Made by a program: the position numbers and the translations under genes
The notes under the pieces: generated by a model
Databases searched by the model: none
Told to the model about the DNA's origin: nothing
The model's input: the letters and a program-made list of their open reading frames with translations, nothing else
Source of the DNA: a bacterium
GTDB taxonomy: Bacteria > Armatimonadota > Fimbriimonadia > Fimbriimonadales > Fimbriimonadaceae
Direction of reading: 5' to 3'
DNA: 64,000 nt
NCBI GenBank assembly: GCA_013823945.1
Contig: PNMZ01000001.1
Coordinates: 558,001 to 622,000 of the forward strand
Shown here: positions 17,264 to 26,604 of the stretch, piece by piece
Position numbering within the stretch: the stretch's first letter is position 1
Layout: each line of letters starts with the position of its first letter

Positions 17264-18802
17264 GTGAAACGGTTTGCTTCTCTTCTCTTCGGTGCTCTCC
17301 TCGCCAGCACCATAGCCATTGCTCAGCAAAATCCCCCCGCTGAGAACTTCACCATAACCGTTCTTCACACCAATGACCTCCACGCCCATGTCGAGCCGGT
17401 CACCGTCCGGGGGAAATCCATCGGCGGATACGCTCGTCAAGCCTCGATCCTGATCGACCGCCGCGAAAAAACGATCAACCCACTCATCCTCAACGCCGGC
17501 GATGTCTTCCAAGGCACACTTTATTTCAACGAATACGAAGGCCTCGCTGACCTCTCCTTCATGAACCTCATCGGCTACCAAGCTATGGCTGTCGGCAACC
17601 ACGAATTCGACCGGGGTGTACAGCCCCTCATCACGTTTGCCAACCTCGCCCGATTCCCCGTCATCGCTACCAACCTCGACGTCAGCAAACTCCCCGATCT
17701 CGCCCAGGCAATCAAGAAATCCGCCGTCATCGAAGTCGCTGGACAAAAAATTGGTATCGTCGCCTCCGTCCCCGACAACCTTCTCGAAATGATCCTCCCA
17801 GTTCCAGGAGTCGCCGTCCTCGATTACCAAAAATCCATTCAAGCCGAAGTCGATAGTCTCACCAAACAAGGGATCAACAAAATCATCCTCCTCAGTCACG
17901 GCGGATTCGATCTCGACACCGCTATGGCTCCCAAATTCCGCCATATTGACCTCGTCGTCGGTGGACACTCTCACACGCTTCTCGGCACCCTCAACATCCC
18001 CGACATCGCCGACTCTCGGGGCGAATACCCCACCGTCAGCAAGGACGCCAATGGCAACCCCACCCTCATCGTTCAGGCCTGGGAATGGGGCAAGGTCGTT
18101 GGAGAAATAGAAGTCACCTTCGACCCCAAAGGCATCGCTCAGTCCTGGCGAGGCAACCCCATCCTCGTGGACGACACATGGCCGGAAAACCCCTACGTCG
18201 CCACCATGCTCGCCGCATTCAAAAAACCCATCGAGGCCATGATGAAAAAGCCCGTGGCCGAGCTCAAAACCGACCTCGCCCAACGCATGACTCCCGGCGT
18301 GGAACCCACCATGGGATACGTCATCGCCGACGCCGCCCTTGCAAAAACCGCCAAGCTCGGTGCCCAAATCGCATTCTGGAATTCAGGCGGAGTCCGCGCC
18401 CCCCTCGCCGCCGGAACTGTCACCTACGGTCAACTAGCCGAAGTCTGCCCGTTCGGCAACCAACTCGTCGTGCTCACCCTCACAGGCCAAGAGCTCCTCG
18501 GTGCCATCCAACATGGGGTCAATCGCGGCGGAATGCTCCTTCCCTCGCGAGGATTTGTTTACTCAATTGAAGGTGATAAGTTAATCTCGGCCACGTTCAA
18601 CGGAACCCCCATCGATCCAACAAAATCGTATAAAGTAACATTCAGCAACTTCACATCTGGTGGTGGTGACGGTCACGAAATTCTTAAGAACGCCAAGGGT
18701 CAACGTATCGAAACCGGATTCGTAGACCTCGAAGCTTTGATTGAATACTTCGAACAAAACAACCCCCTCACATTCTCCGACTCCCGGATTCAATCGCGCT
18801 AG
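17264..18802 (+). CDS. Secreted 5'-nucleotidase / UshA-type metallophosphoesterase
   Basis: A 512-residue exported enzyme that dephosphorylates nucleotides or nucleotide sugars. GTG start, then signal peptide MKRFASLLFGALLASTIAIA. The metallophosphoesterase domain (30-260) shows all metal ligands: HTNDLHAH, NAGDVFQG, VGNHEFDRG, LSHGGFD and GGHSHTLLG. The 5'-nucleotidase C-terminal domain (about 310-490) has FWNSGGVRAPL and FGNQLVVLTLTGQELL, which form the substrate pocket. TATACC at 17250 may be a -10 box. It probably scavenges phosphate or nucleosides in the periplasm. Confidence 0.92.
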   Translation: MKRFASLLFGALLASTIAIAQQNPPAENFTITVLHTNDLHAHVEPVTVRGKSIGGYARQASILIDRREKTINPLILNAGDVFQGTLYFNEYEGLADLSFMNLIGYQAMAVGNHEFDRGVQPLITFANLARFPVIATNLDVSKLPDLAQAIKKSAVIEVAGQKIGIVASVPDNLLEMILPVPGVAVLDYQKSIQAEVDSLTKQGINKIILLSHGGFDLDTAMAPKFRHIDLVVGGHSHTLLGTLNIPDIADSRGEYPTVSKDANGNPTLIVQAWEWGKVVGEIEVTFDPKGIAQSWRGNPILVDDTWPENPYVATMLAAFKKPIEAMMKKPVAELKTDLAQRMTPGVEPTMGYVIADAALAKTAKLGAQIAFWNSGGVRAPLAAGTVTYGQLAEVCPFGNQLVVLTLTGQELLGAIQHGVNRGGMLLPSRGFVYSIEGDKLISATFNGTPIDPTKSYKVTFSNFTSGGGDGHEILKNAKGQRIETGFVDLEALIEYFEQNNPLTFSDSRIQSR

Positions 18803-18846
18803 GGAGTGAAAATCTCAAAACAAGGGAACTGAGAATGTTTCATTTT

Positions 18847-18852
18847 TAGTAT
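18847..18852 (+). promoter_or_regulatory. Possible leaderless -10 box supporting start at 18860
   Basis: TAGTAT ends seven bases before the ATG at 18860, overlapping the alternative upstream ATG at 18851. This favours the downstream start, which begins exactly at the signal peptide. Confidence 0.4.
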
Positions 18853-18859
18853 GAGTAAC

Positions 18860-20320
18860 ATGCTACGCATTGCAGCACTTTTTGTTCTGGTTCTTTGCGC
18901 ATCTCTTTCGTGTGCTCAGTTAGTACCACCTGGAGGCGAGACCCCGCCAACGCACGGATCAGGCCAATGGTGGGATCCCGCCTCGTGGAATATCACCGCC
19001 ACCGCCGTTGGTGAAGTAAGGAACAAATCCTGGGTCTACAACGAAAACCAAGAAGTCGTTCCATTCAATCAAACTCTCACATGGCAACAAGCCAAATTCC
19101 ACGGCAAATGTGCGAACTCAACCTACGTGAACAAGAATGTCGAAACGGAATCCGAAGGAACCGTCACATTCAATCTTCAGTACATCGGCACTGCCCCGCT
19201 TCAAGACAAAATCCTCGTCCTCATTGACTCTACTGCCATAGCACAGGCGTCAAATTTTCCCAACGGAAACTACATCGTTGATAACGGCATCGGGTCACCT
19301 CCAATACCCGTCCGAGGGAGCTTTTACGCTCAAGGTCAGAAATACCGCCTCGTTCAAATCGGCTCAAACGGACAAGGTTCATTCCAAATCGAACTCTACG
19401 CGAAGGCATTTACTTCGGGCGCAAACATCAGCGCTGAAGTATTCACCCACCAACCCAATGTCGTGATCGCCGACAAAGCCGTCGGAGTAGCTCCATGGCT
19501 CGGCACCACATACTACGCAAAGCCAGCAATTGATCCCAATACCGGACAATCTACTTTCATACAAGAACCCAATGATATGTCTGATCCGACAGACTACATC
19601 ATTGATACTTTTGCCCCGTATCCATCCCTGCCCCAATGGAGCACCCCTCCTCTTCAAGCAGCTCTTTACGGCATCTGGCAAACCCCCACCGTAAGTGTGA
19701 ACCCCTATCAAATAACTCATTTCTTCAACCTCAACGAGTATCTTCAAATGATCCAAGGGAACCCTCAGGAGTTTCACGCTTACGCTCATGCGCAAGAATT
19801 TATCTTCTCCCGACAAGGAAAAGCCAAAATCCGAGTGCATTCATTCATTGAAGGGGATCGTAAGGTGAGTGATACTACGAAAGAAGGAGATGAAGTCATT
19901 TTGCGACATGCCGAACTCGATCCTGGAGGAGGGGTGGAATGGAGAGACGTCACGTTTGAAACCCACCAAACGACAAAGGACTTAACCGTCACCGCATCAC
20001 CGTCCCTTTCTGCCGAGTTCAAAAGTGCTATCGCTGCGTCAATTGGTGTCTCAATTCAAGGACATTGGGGCGAAACCTTAACCCATACAAAAGAGGAAAG
20101 TGAAACCTTTACCTACAATAACACGACTACCAGAAGGCAGTACGTCTGGTTAGGCCAAAAAAGTCTCTATCGACAAGTAGAGTTTTTCGGGAAAATGTAC
20201 GACGCTACAGGATTTAAGGGGATGGGAACCGGGAGAATCGTTTTGTTCAAAACTGAACCAAAATCTCTCGGTGAGATGGTTGACAAAATAAGGACAATTA
20301 ATGCTCACCCTATTTTCTAG
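18860..20320 (+). CDS. Exported protein of unknown function, first of a pair
   Basis: I do not recognise this 486-residue protein. From ATG 18860 it begins with a signal peptide (MLRIAALFVLVLCASLSCAQ); ATG 18851 would add three residues. The mature part is rich in Thr, Asn, Tyr and aromatic residues with many predicted beta-strands and Pro/Gly near its N-terminus. Around residues 360-440 there is a Ser/Thr-rich stretch of alternating polar and hydrophobic residues (SLSAEFKSAIAASIGVSI, then ETLTHTKEESETFTYN), a pattern seen in beta-hairpin-forming toxins of the aerolysin/ETX type, but I see no other hallmark of those. It overlaps the next gene by 20 bases, so the pair is translated together. 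Confidence 0.65.
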   Translation: MLRIAALFVLVLCASLSCAQLVPPGGETPPTHGSGQWWDPASWNITATAVGEVRNKSWVYNENQEVVPFNQTLTWQQAKFHGKCANSTYVNKNVETESEGTVTFNLQYIGTAPLQDKILVLIDSTAIAQASNFPNGNYIVDNGIGSPPIPVRGSFYAQGQKYRLVQIGSNGQGSFQIELYAKAFTSGANISAEVFTHQPNVVIADKAVGVAPWLGTTYYAKPAIDPNTGQSTFIQEPNDMSDPTDYIIDTFAPYPSLPQWSTPPLQAALYGIWQTPTVSVNPYQITHFFNLNEYLQMIQGNPQEFHAYAHAQEFIFSRQGKAKIRVHSFIEGDRKVSDTTKEGDEVILRHAELDPGGGVEWRDVTFETHQTTKDLTVTASPSLSAEFKSAIAASIGVSIQGHWGETLTHTKEESETFTYNNTTTRRQYVWLGQKSLYRQVEFFGKMYDATGFKGMGTGRIVLFKTEPKSLGEMVDKIRTINAHPIF

Positions 20321-21152
20321 CATCATCCTGATGGCCCAAACATCCAACGATCCGCGCTCCTTCCCGCGCGGATCAATCGACCCTTACGGCCTTGTCCCGA
20401 TCAAATCCCTTGGTCTCGGTGAAAAAGCAGAAGATAATTTAACGCCTCAACAGCAAAACCAAGTCTGGGACGAACAATTCAAACGATTCAAAAAGCAACC
20501 ATCACTCGATTCAGGTCTTGCCCTCGTGTGGATCATTCGACGCTCCGACTCCCCATCGAAAGTAGAAGCACTCGCAACGCATTTCTATAACAAGATCACG
20601 ATCAACCGAACCGCCGCAAAGCTTTCCATTGACTACTTAAACATTGAAGAGAAGCTCACCCTCTTCACATTGGAATCACTTCCAATCGTGGGACAGATGA
20701 GATTGAGTAACTCCATTTCCCATGAAGCAGCGTTTGTTCTGGGATTTTTTGATTTCAAAGATATCGATAAAACACCCCTTCCCACCGTATCCCATGGCGT
20801 TGCAATGCTCACCGTCGCAGACAGTCTCAATCTCAAAGAAAATCGAGCTCTGTGCACCAAAGTAGCTGATCAGTTCTCAAAGTCTTGTTCCATCCAGGCC
20901 ATCGCCTCTTTCTCATACCTTCGATCGGAATCAAATGTTAAAGCCGACGAGCCCAAAGCAGCTTCATACGTCAAACGCGCCGAAGCCATCTACACAAAGA
21001 GATCTCCCTGCTCCTACTACCTCGGACTATACTATCAACATACCGACAAGCCCAAATCAAAGCGATATCTCACAGACTTTCTTGCTTCAGAAGTCAAAAG
21101 TCGCCACATGCGTTCCATCGCCCAAGATCGCCTCGATCGTCTGACAAAATAG
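20301..21152 (+). CDS. Exported protein of unknown function, second of a pair
   Basis: A 283-residue protein with a short hydrophobic N-terminus (MLTLFSSIILMAQ) that resembles a minimal signal peptide. The rest is mainly alpha-helical with charged residues, and the C-terminal third (from about residue 190) resembles helical repeats such as those of TPR/Sel1 proteins (CTKVADQFSKSCSIQAIASF, then KAASYVKRAEAIYTKRSPCSYY). It has paired Cys around residues 195-240. Its start lies inside the previous gene, and its stop touches the hairpin that precedes the oxidoreductase gene. No family recognised. Confidence 0.65.
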   Translation: MLTLFSSIILMAQTSNDPRSFPRGSIDPYGLVPIKSLGLGEKAEDNLTPQQQNQVWDEQFKRFKKQPSLDSGLALVWIIRRSDSPSKVEALATHFYNKITINRTAAKLSIDYLNIEEKLTLFTLESLPIVGQMRLSNSISHEAAFVLGFFDFKDIDKTPLPTVSHGVAMLTVADSLNLKENRALCTKVADQFSKSCSIQAIASFSYLRSESNVKADEPKAASYVKRAEAIYTKRSPCSYYLGLYYQHTDKPKSKRYLTDFLASEVKSRHMRSIAQDRLDRLTK

Positions 21153-21170
21153 AGGGCGTGTCCGCCCTCT
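21151..21170 (+). promoter_or_regulatory. Hairpin covering the ribosome site and start codon of the OYE gene
   Basis: AGAGGGCG (21151-21158) pairs perfectly with CGCCCTCT (21163-21170) around a 4-base loop. The left arm contains the GAGGG ribosome site and the loop holds the rest of the GTG start at 21158. Ribosomes finishing the upstream gene (stop at 21150-21152) would melt it, so it looks like a translational-coupling device. Confidence 0.65.
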
Positions 21171-22234
21171 TCGCCCCCCTCACCCTGCGCTCCCTCACCC
21201 TCCGTAACCGAATCGCTCTCTCCCCCATGTGCACCTATTCCTGCGAAGCCAAAGACGGCCTAGCCACCTCCTGGCACATCCACCACCTCGCCAGCCGCGC
21301 CGCCGGAGGATGTGGCCTCGTTATGACCGAAGCCACCGCCGTCCTCCCCGAAGGCCGCATCTCCCCCCAAGACCTCGGCATCTGGTCCGACGACCACATC
21401 GCCCCGCTCAAACCCGTCACCGAAGCAGTCCACAGCATGGGCGCCGCCAGCGCCATCCAGATCGCCCACGCTGGGCGCAAAGCCGGAACCTACCGCCCCT
21501 GGTCAGAAATCCGAGGCTATATCCCCGAATCGGATGGCGGCTGGAACAAAAAAGACGCCCCCTCTGCCGTCCCTTTCCGCGAAGACACCCCCATACCCCA
21601 CGAAATGTCCAAGGATGAAATCAAAAACATCATCACAGCTTTCAGCGAAGCCACCCGCCGCTCCCACGAAGCAGGGTTCCAAGTTGTCGAACTCCACTCC
21701 GCCCACGGTTACCTCCTCCACCAATTTCTCAGCCCAATCAGCAACCACCGCACCGATGAGTACGGCGGATCATTCGAAAACCGCACCCGCCTCCATCGCG
21801 AAGTCGTCACCGCCTGCCGTGCAGTTCTGCCCGAAAACAAGCCCCTCATGATGCGGATTTCCGGCACCGACTGGGTCGAAGGCGGCTGGACAATCGAAGA
21901 CAGTATCGAACTCACCAAAACTCTCATGCCTTTAGGCCTCGATTTCGTGGATGTCAGCAGTGGTGGTTCCACCGCAAACGCCGATATCCCCGTCGGCCCC
22001 GGTTACCAAGTCCACCTAGCCGAAGCCATCAAACACGGAGCAACCATCCCGACCGGAGCTGTTGGCAGCATCACCAACGCCCACCAAGCCGAAGCCATTA
22101 TCGCCGGTAATCGCGCCGATATGGTCTTCATTGGCCGTGAACTCCTCCGCACCCCCTACTGGGCCCACGAAGCCGCTAAATCGCTCAACGTCAACCCCAT
22201 GTGGCCAAACCAATACGCCTGGGCCGTCGGTTAG
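21158..22234 (+). CDS. Old Yellow Enzyme family NADPH:flavin oxidoreductase (YqjM-like)
   Basis: A 358-residue FMN-dependent ene-reductase of the thermophilic-like OYE class. The N-terminal APLTLRSLTLRNRIALSPMCTYS carries the class-typical Cys and Tyr of the CxY pair (residues 24 and 26). HSAHGYLLHQFLSP provides the His-His-Tyr substrate site, and DEYGGSFENRTR is the family loop. The C-terminal GADMVFIGRELLRTPYW-like motif, here RADMVFIGRELLR, binds FMN phosphate. It reduces activated C=C bonds, often of electrophiles such as quinones or enals. GTG start inside a hairpin. A convergent TetR gene ends one base away and could regulate it. Confidence 0.95.
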   Translation: MSALFAPLTLRSLTLRNRIALSPMCTYSCEAKDGLATSWHIHHLASRAAGGCGLVMTEATAVLPEGRISPQDLGIWSDDHIAPLKPVTEAVHSMGAASAIQIAHAGRKAGTYRPWSEIRGYIPESDGGWNKKDAPSAVPFREDTPIPHEMSKDEIKNIITAFSEATRRSHEAGFQVVELHSAHGYLLHQFLSPISNHRTDEYGGSFENRTRLHREVVTACRAVLPENKPLMMRISGTDWVEGGWTIEDSIELTKTLMPLGLDFVDVSSGGSTANADIPVGPGYQVHLAEAIKHGATIPTGAVGSITNAHQAEAIIAGNRADMVFIGRELLRTPYWAHEAAKSLNVNPMWPNQYAWAVG

Positions 22235-22235
22235 A

Positions 22236-22850
22236 TCACTTCGCAAAAACCGGCAAAACCTTATCCAAAACCCGACCCACCATGCACCCCTCAATCACCT
22301 CAAAATTGCTCACAAACCGGTAGTAAATCGGCCCCCAAACCAAGTCAATCAACAGCTCAAAATCCGCATCGCTCGCAATCTCTCCCCGCTCGACCGCCTC
22401 TGCGAAAATCCCATCAAACGCCGCTCGCCGCTTCTCTGTCCACACTTCACGGAACCGCCCCGCGAGTTCACAATCGCTCTGGACCGCCGCAATCACCGCT
22501 CGAATCGCCGAACTCCGCTCTCCATTCAAAAACTGAACGAGCGCCCGCATCTGGTTCTCCAGGTCGCCCCGCAAGGTCCCCGTTCGCTCAAACCCCAGCA
22601 TGCCGCAACTCGCCACTTGCATGGCATCCAGCATCAGTTCAGCTTTTGACCCCCATCTGCGATAAATCGTTGCTTTGCTCACCCCCGCGCGGTGCGCGAT
22701 CGCCTCCATCGTCATGGCCTCGTATCCGTGCGCTCCGACCTCCTCGAGCCCCGCCTCAAGGATCTTCACATGCGCTTTGGGGCATCGCGGCCGTCCCGCT
22801 TTCCGTTCACACTCGGTTGTCGCAAACTCTTCAACTTCGGATATCGCCAC
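22236..22850 (-). CDS. TetR/AcrR family transcriptional regulator
   Basis: A 204-residue repressor. The N-terminal HTH is clear: KILEAGLEEVGAHGYEAMTMEAIAHRAGVSKATIYRRW read across residues 29-66, followed by a helical ligand-binding domain with a C-terminal LVWGPIYYRFVSN motif found in the TetR_C subgroup 11 type. GTG start. It converges on the Old Yellow Enzyme gene, so its target may be elsewhere; the usual divergent layout is absent. Ligand unknown. Confidence 0.9.
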   Translation of the reverse strand: MAISEVEEFATTECERKAGRPRCPKAHVKILEAGLEEVGAHGYEAMTMEAIAHRAGVSKATIYRRWGSKAELMLDAMQVASCGMLGFERTGTLRGDLENQMRALVQFLNGERSSAIRAVIAAVQSDCELAGRFREVWTEKRRAAFDGIFAEAVERGEIASDADFELLIDLVWGPIYYRFVSNFEVIEGCMVGRVLDKVLPVFAK

Positions 22851-22917
22851 GATTGTTACTTAACTTTAAGACGAAAACTTTCCCTCCTCCGTCTCCAAAT
22901 CCCCAAAACCCCGTTAT

Positions 22918-23295
22918 TCATACATCATCATATGGATGCTTTCCCGCCAGATTAAGCGGAAGCCACCAGGTCTCATCTTGGAACTCAGACGGAACCTCGT
23001 CTTCTCCCCACGTGAAATCGACCCCAAATAGTTCGCGCATCCGATTGAACCACTCGTCCCGAAGTCCCCCCGGAAACTTTGTCCCACAAAAAGGACAGAA
23101 ACTCATCACCTGAGTTATAAATCGATCATCTTCTACATACCGAACAATCAATCCAATTTCTCTGAATTCAGAGTAGAAAACAATTGCATGCTGATGGCAG
23201 TCCTCAAGATAAATCCTCCAAATCTTGCATCCACAAGCACTTAGCAACCATTCGGGAATTTCTCTATCCACCATTTTCAAGCTGTACCCCAACAT
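22918..23295 (-). CDS. DUF6980-like protein with a CPFCG zinc-ribbon motif
   Basis: A 125-residue cytoplasmic protein. Near residue 68 it has FCPFCGTKFPGGLRDEWFN, a motif of small uncharacterised proteins in which a CxxC pair is followed by LRDEWF. Another CGC at 21-23 could complete a metal site. The rest is rich in Trp, Tyr and acidic residues. The start is uncertain: ATG 23295 or the ATG seven codons later (MVDREIPEW). No function is known for the family. It stands between TetR and NamZ genes without obvious partners. Confidence 0.55.
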   Translation of the reverse strand: MLGYSLKMVDREIPEWLLSACGCKIWRIYLEDCHQHAIVFYSEFREIGLIVRYVEDDRFITQVMSFCPFCGTKFPGGLRDEWFNRMRELFGVDFTWGEDEVPSEFQDETWWLPLNLAGKHPYDDV

Positions 23296-23396
23296 TCAAA
23301 ATTCGTGGCGGGCACCAATCTCATTTACCTTCTTAGATAATTCAAACACGACTAGAAAATCTCACTTCACACCCAAAGTAAACTCCTCCCAAACCC

Positions 23397-24599
23397 GTGA
23401 TCCCCCTCCTCCTCGCCCTCATCCCCCAAACCCTCACCGGCGCCCAAGTCATGCATCAAACCAATTTTCAACCCCTCGAAAACAAACGCGTTGGCCTTGT
23501 CACCAACCACACGGCCAAGGTCGGCGACACCCACCTCATCGACATCCTACACGCCAACCCCAAGATCAAACTAACTGCCCTGTTCGGCCCCGAACACGGA
23601 CTACGCGGACTCGCCGATGCCGGCGCAAAAATCAACGACGAAAACGACCCCAAAACTGGCGTCCCCATCTTCAGCCTGTATGGCCAAACCCAGAAACCCC
23701 AACAAGAACACATAAAAAACCTCGACATCCTCGTGTACGATATTCAAGACATCGGGGCCCGGTTCTACACTTATATCAGTACTCTCGGCCTTTGCATGCA
23801 AGCCGCCGCCGAAGCCAAAATCCCCATCCTCGTCCTCGACCGCCCGAACCCCCTCGGCGGCACCCAAGTCGCTGGCTATGTTCTCGAACCCGCTCACGCA
23901 TCTTTCGTTGGGCAATACCCCATTCCCATCCAATATGGCCTGACGATCGGCGAACTCGCCACCATGATCAAAGGCGAAGCGTGGCTCCCTGGCCTCGAAA
24001 GCCTTGATCTCCAAGTCGCCAAACTCGAAAACTGGAACCGCAACCAAACCGCCGCTGGTCAACTCTGGATCAAACCAAGCCCTAACATCCCCGATTTCGA
24101 AACCGCCCTCGTATACCCTGGAACCTGCCTCTTTGAAGCAATCCACGCCTCCGAAGGCCGAGGCACTACCGAGCCCTTTCTCACCCTCGGAGCCCCATAC
24201 ATCAACGCCGAAAGACTCACCCAAACTCTCAATTCCAAAAACCTCCCTGGCATAAAATTCATCTCGGTCTCCTTCACTCCCCGATCAATCCCAGGCATGT
24301 CCGCCAACCCTCGATTCAAAGATAAACTGCTTCACGGCATCGAAATCAAAGCGACCGATCCTACAAAGGTCCAACCTGTTGAGCTCGGCATCCATCTCGT
24401 CCACGCCTTCTACCATCAATCAAAGGGCCTCGACCGACTCAGATTTTTCAACTCAAACTGGATCACCAAACTCGCCGGAACCAAACGCCTCCAAAATGAC
24501 CTGGAATTCGGCAAATCCCCCGAAGAAATCATCGCGTCGTGGGGATTTGAACTGCAAGAGTTTAAATCCCGGCGCGAGAACTATCTCCTGTATCCATAA
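23397..24599 (+). CDS. NamZ / DUF1343 exo-beta-N-acetylmuramidase
   Basis: A 400-residue protein of the DUF1343 family, whose characterised member NamZ removes terminal N-acetylmuramic acid from peptidoglycan fragments. Conserved blocks are VGLVTNHTA (about 32-40), LFGPEHGLRG, DILVYDIQDIGARFYTYIST (about 109-128), LDRPNPLGG and YPGTCLFEAIHASEGRGTTEPF read in parts (about 239-262). GTG start. The hydrophobic N-terminus (IPLLLALIPQTLTGA) suggests export. It would act in the periplasm in wall recycling. The gene ends one base before the chemoreceptor gene end on the opposite strand. Confidence 0.92.
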   Translation: MIPLLLALIPQTLTGAQVMHQTNFQPLENKRVGLVTNHTAKVGDTHLIDILHANPKIKLTALFGPEHGLRGLADAGAKINDENDPKTGVPIFSLYGQTQKPQQEHIKNLDILVYDIQDIGARFYTYISTLGLCMQAAAEAKIPILVLDRPNPLGGTQVAGYVLEPAHASFVGQYPIPIQYGLTIGELATMIKGEAWLPGLESLDLQVAKLENWNRNQTAAGQLWIKPSPNIPDFETALVYPGTCLFEAIHASEGRGTTEPFLTLGAPYINAERLTQTLNSKNLPGIKFISVSFTPRSIPGMSANPRFKDKLLHGIEIKATDPTKVQPVELGIHLVHAFYHQSKGLDRLRFFNSNWITKLAGTKRLQNDLEFGKSPEEIIASWGFELQEFKSRRENYLLYP

Positions 24600-24600
24600 A

Positions 24601-26511
24601 TCACGCAGCGCGACTCAGATCCACAAATTTGCCCAGTTCTGATACCACCGAACGTGTTCCTTCATCCATGCGTTCAAACTCATTCTTCATTTCAACGAGC
24701 TGTTCGCTCTGCCGAGCAACGACTTCAAGAATTGAGTGGGCTGTATTAGCGTTATCTGCGACGATTTCGGATACTTGCTCAACATTCTGCCGAACCTGAT
24801 CAGCCGTATTCGCCATCTCTTGGGCGGTTGCATAGGCTTCCTCCGCAATCGCCGCCAACCGGGCAAAGTCATCTCCCGCTTCCTCAATAGAGCTCATATT
24901 CTGATCAACCAAGACTTTGGCGTCTTGGGCCGAAGACTGAATTGATTCAATAAAAGCAATGAGCCGGTCCACCGCTGTGAACGCATCAGTTGATCGTTCC
25001 ACACCATCTGCAACCGAAGCAGAGGATGATTGAATTGCCGTCATGACCATCCCAGTTTGTCGTCGAACCTGCTCAATAAGATCATGGATTTCAGTAGCCG
25101 AATGTGAACACTGTTCCGCAAGTTTTCGAACTTCTTCAGCAACAACTGCAAACCCACGACCATGCTCACCAGCCCTGGCCGCTTCGATACTCGCATTGAG
25201 AGCCAGAAGATTCGTTTGCTCGGCAATCGTGCTAATCGTAGACACAATTGCTCCAATAGAATTTGACGTCTCTTGCAAAGATTGAACCTGAGTAACCGCT
25301 TCACCACTTCGAGTGTTGATTTCTTGAAGCGCAGACTGTGCCTGGGTCAACGTGTGCCCAGCCTGTGAACCGAGCTGACTTGCCTCCCCCGCCGAGCTTT
25401 CGACTGAACCAATGGATTGCTGAAGATCCTTCGAGGCTTCAACGAGACTTCCCGCGCGCAAAGCTGAACGCTCGGTTGCTTCCGCCGATTGTTGCGAAGC
25501 TATTGCCATCTGGTTCACCATCTCAGCCAAACCTGAAACCGCATCTTTTGCTCGGTGTGCCGCATCATCCCCTTGCTGTGCCGAGCTAACAACCAACTGC
25601 AAACTGTCGTGAGCATCAGTCCCTCCCTGTGCCGCAATAGTCACCGAATCATTCAAGCCACGAAGCTGCTGGCTCAAAATTAAGGAGTGATGACCTGCAT
25701 GGTGGATTGCATCAGCCATTTTCGACTTTGCTTGATTAAAGGTCTCCGCCATCCTCCCCATTTCATCTTTTCGATCAGCTCGAATTTCAACCGTGACATC
25801 GCCCTCTGACCAAGACTTCAATGACGCTGCCACTTCAAGAATGGGGCGGGTGGAAATTCGTGTCAACCAAAGTCCAAGTCCAAGCAAGAGGATCGAAGCA
25901 GCCACCAAGACAAGGAGCGAATTCTGAATTGTCGCCGCTCGATCCTGCTTTAGAATGTCTGACTGCGTTGCCACATACTTCTCAACTAAGCTTTCAAGCT
26001 CCGTAATCAATTCGGTGATTCCTGCTCTCGCCGCCATGAACTCAGCTCGATAAAGCTTCTCTGCACCCACAAAATCACCCTTTTCCGCCATTCCAACGAT
26101 CAACTCCTCTCGGTGGTGACACTCCGCTTCATCCCATTCGCCAACTTTTTCTAGCTGCTCCAAAATCGGTTGCACTTGAGGCGAATCTCCGAGGAGCGAG
26201 GCCGCCTTCTCAAGCTTTTTGCCAAACTCTTCATCATGAAACTCCTTGGATTTCAAACTGTCAGGTGACTTCAGTAACAAGTATTGGAGCATATAGGTAT
26301 CCATTGCCCCACTATGCTCCTGAGCTTGGCTGATCAGATCGCGAACAGCCGCAAGATCATTCGTGGTTCGACCAGCAAGATTAGCATTGTTGTCAATCCT
26401 TTTCAGACTGAGAACACCCACTATCCCAACAACTGCCAAGCACACAACCAGAGTGACCCCAAATTTCACTGACATACTGAGGTTCAAAAGGCGTTCGATG
26501 ATGTTTCGCAC
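24601..26511 (-). CDS. Methyl-accepting chemotaxis protein (transmembrane)
   Basis: A 636-residue chemoreceptor from a GTG start. TM1 is about residues 15-33, followed by a helical periplasmic sensing domain of four-helix-bundle type (34-188), TM2 (about 190-211), HAMP (212-265) and a long cytoplasmic signalling coiled-coil. The highly conserved tip [21 protein letters not shown] and [17 protein letters not shown] (about 435-475) binds CheA and CheW. No C-terminal NWETF-type pentapeptide for CheR tethering. With the CheW gene at 60.4 kb and the flagellar operon it indicates swimming chemotaxis. Signal sensed is unknown. Confidence 0.96.
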   Translation of the reverse strand: MRNIIERLLNLSMSVKFGVTLVVCLAVVGIVGVLSLKRIDNNANLAGRTTNDLAAVRDLISQAQEHSGAMDTYMLQYLLLKSPDSLKSKEFHDEEFGKKLEKAASLLGDSPQVQPILEQLEKVGEWDEAECHHREELIVGMAEKGDFVGAEKLYRAEFMAARAGITELITELESLVEKYVATQSDILKQDRAATIQNSLLVLVAASILLLGLGLWLTRISTRPILEVAASLKSWSEGDVTVEIRADRKDEMGRMAETFNQAKSKMADAIHHAGHHSLILSQQLRGLNDSVTIAAQGGTDAHDSLQLVVSSAQQGDDAAHRAKDAVSGLAEMVNQMAIASQQSAEATERSALRAGSLVEASKDLQQSIGSVESSAGEASQLGSQAGHTLTQAQSALQEINTRSGEAVTQVQSLQETSNSIGAIVSTISTIAEQTNLLALNASIEAARAGEHGRGFAVVAEEVRKLAEQCSHSATEIHDLIEQVRRQTGMVMTAIQSSSASVADGVERSTDAFTAVDRLIAFIESIQSSAQDAKVLVDQNMSSIEEAGDDFARLAAIAEEAYATAQEMANTADQVRQNVEQVSEIVADNANTAHSILEVVARQSEQLVEMKNEFERMDEGTRSVVSELGKFVDLSRAA

Positions 26512-26570
26512 GAATCATTTGTCGGAAAACTTACAGAATGAATTGAGGGATCGCACATAAAAACCGCAAT

Positions 26571-26586
26571 TGGCACAGATATTGCA
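26571..26586 (+). promoter_or_regulatory. Sigma-54 promoter for the 26605 gene
   Basis: TGGCAC, five bases, TTGCA: an exact match to the -24/-12 consensus with correct spacing. The predicted transcript start is near 26596, nine bases before the ATG at 26605. It lies in the 93-base gap between the divergent chemoreceptor and the small exported gene. Confidence 0.75.
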
Positions 26587-26604
26587 TCACCAGAGACAAC
26601 TACC

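Noticed and set aside
17240-18367. 375-codon open frame on the minus strand opposite the 5'-nucleotidase
   Set aside because: Gly/Asp/Val-rich without motifs; the opposite strand encodes all metallophosphoesterase motifs.
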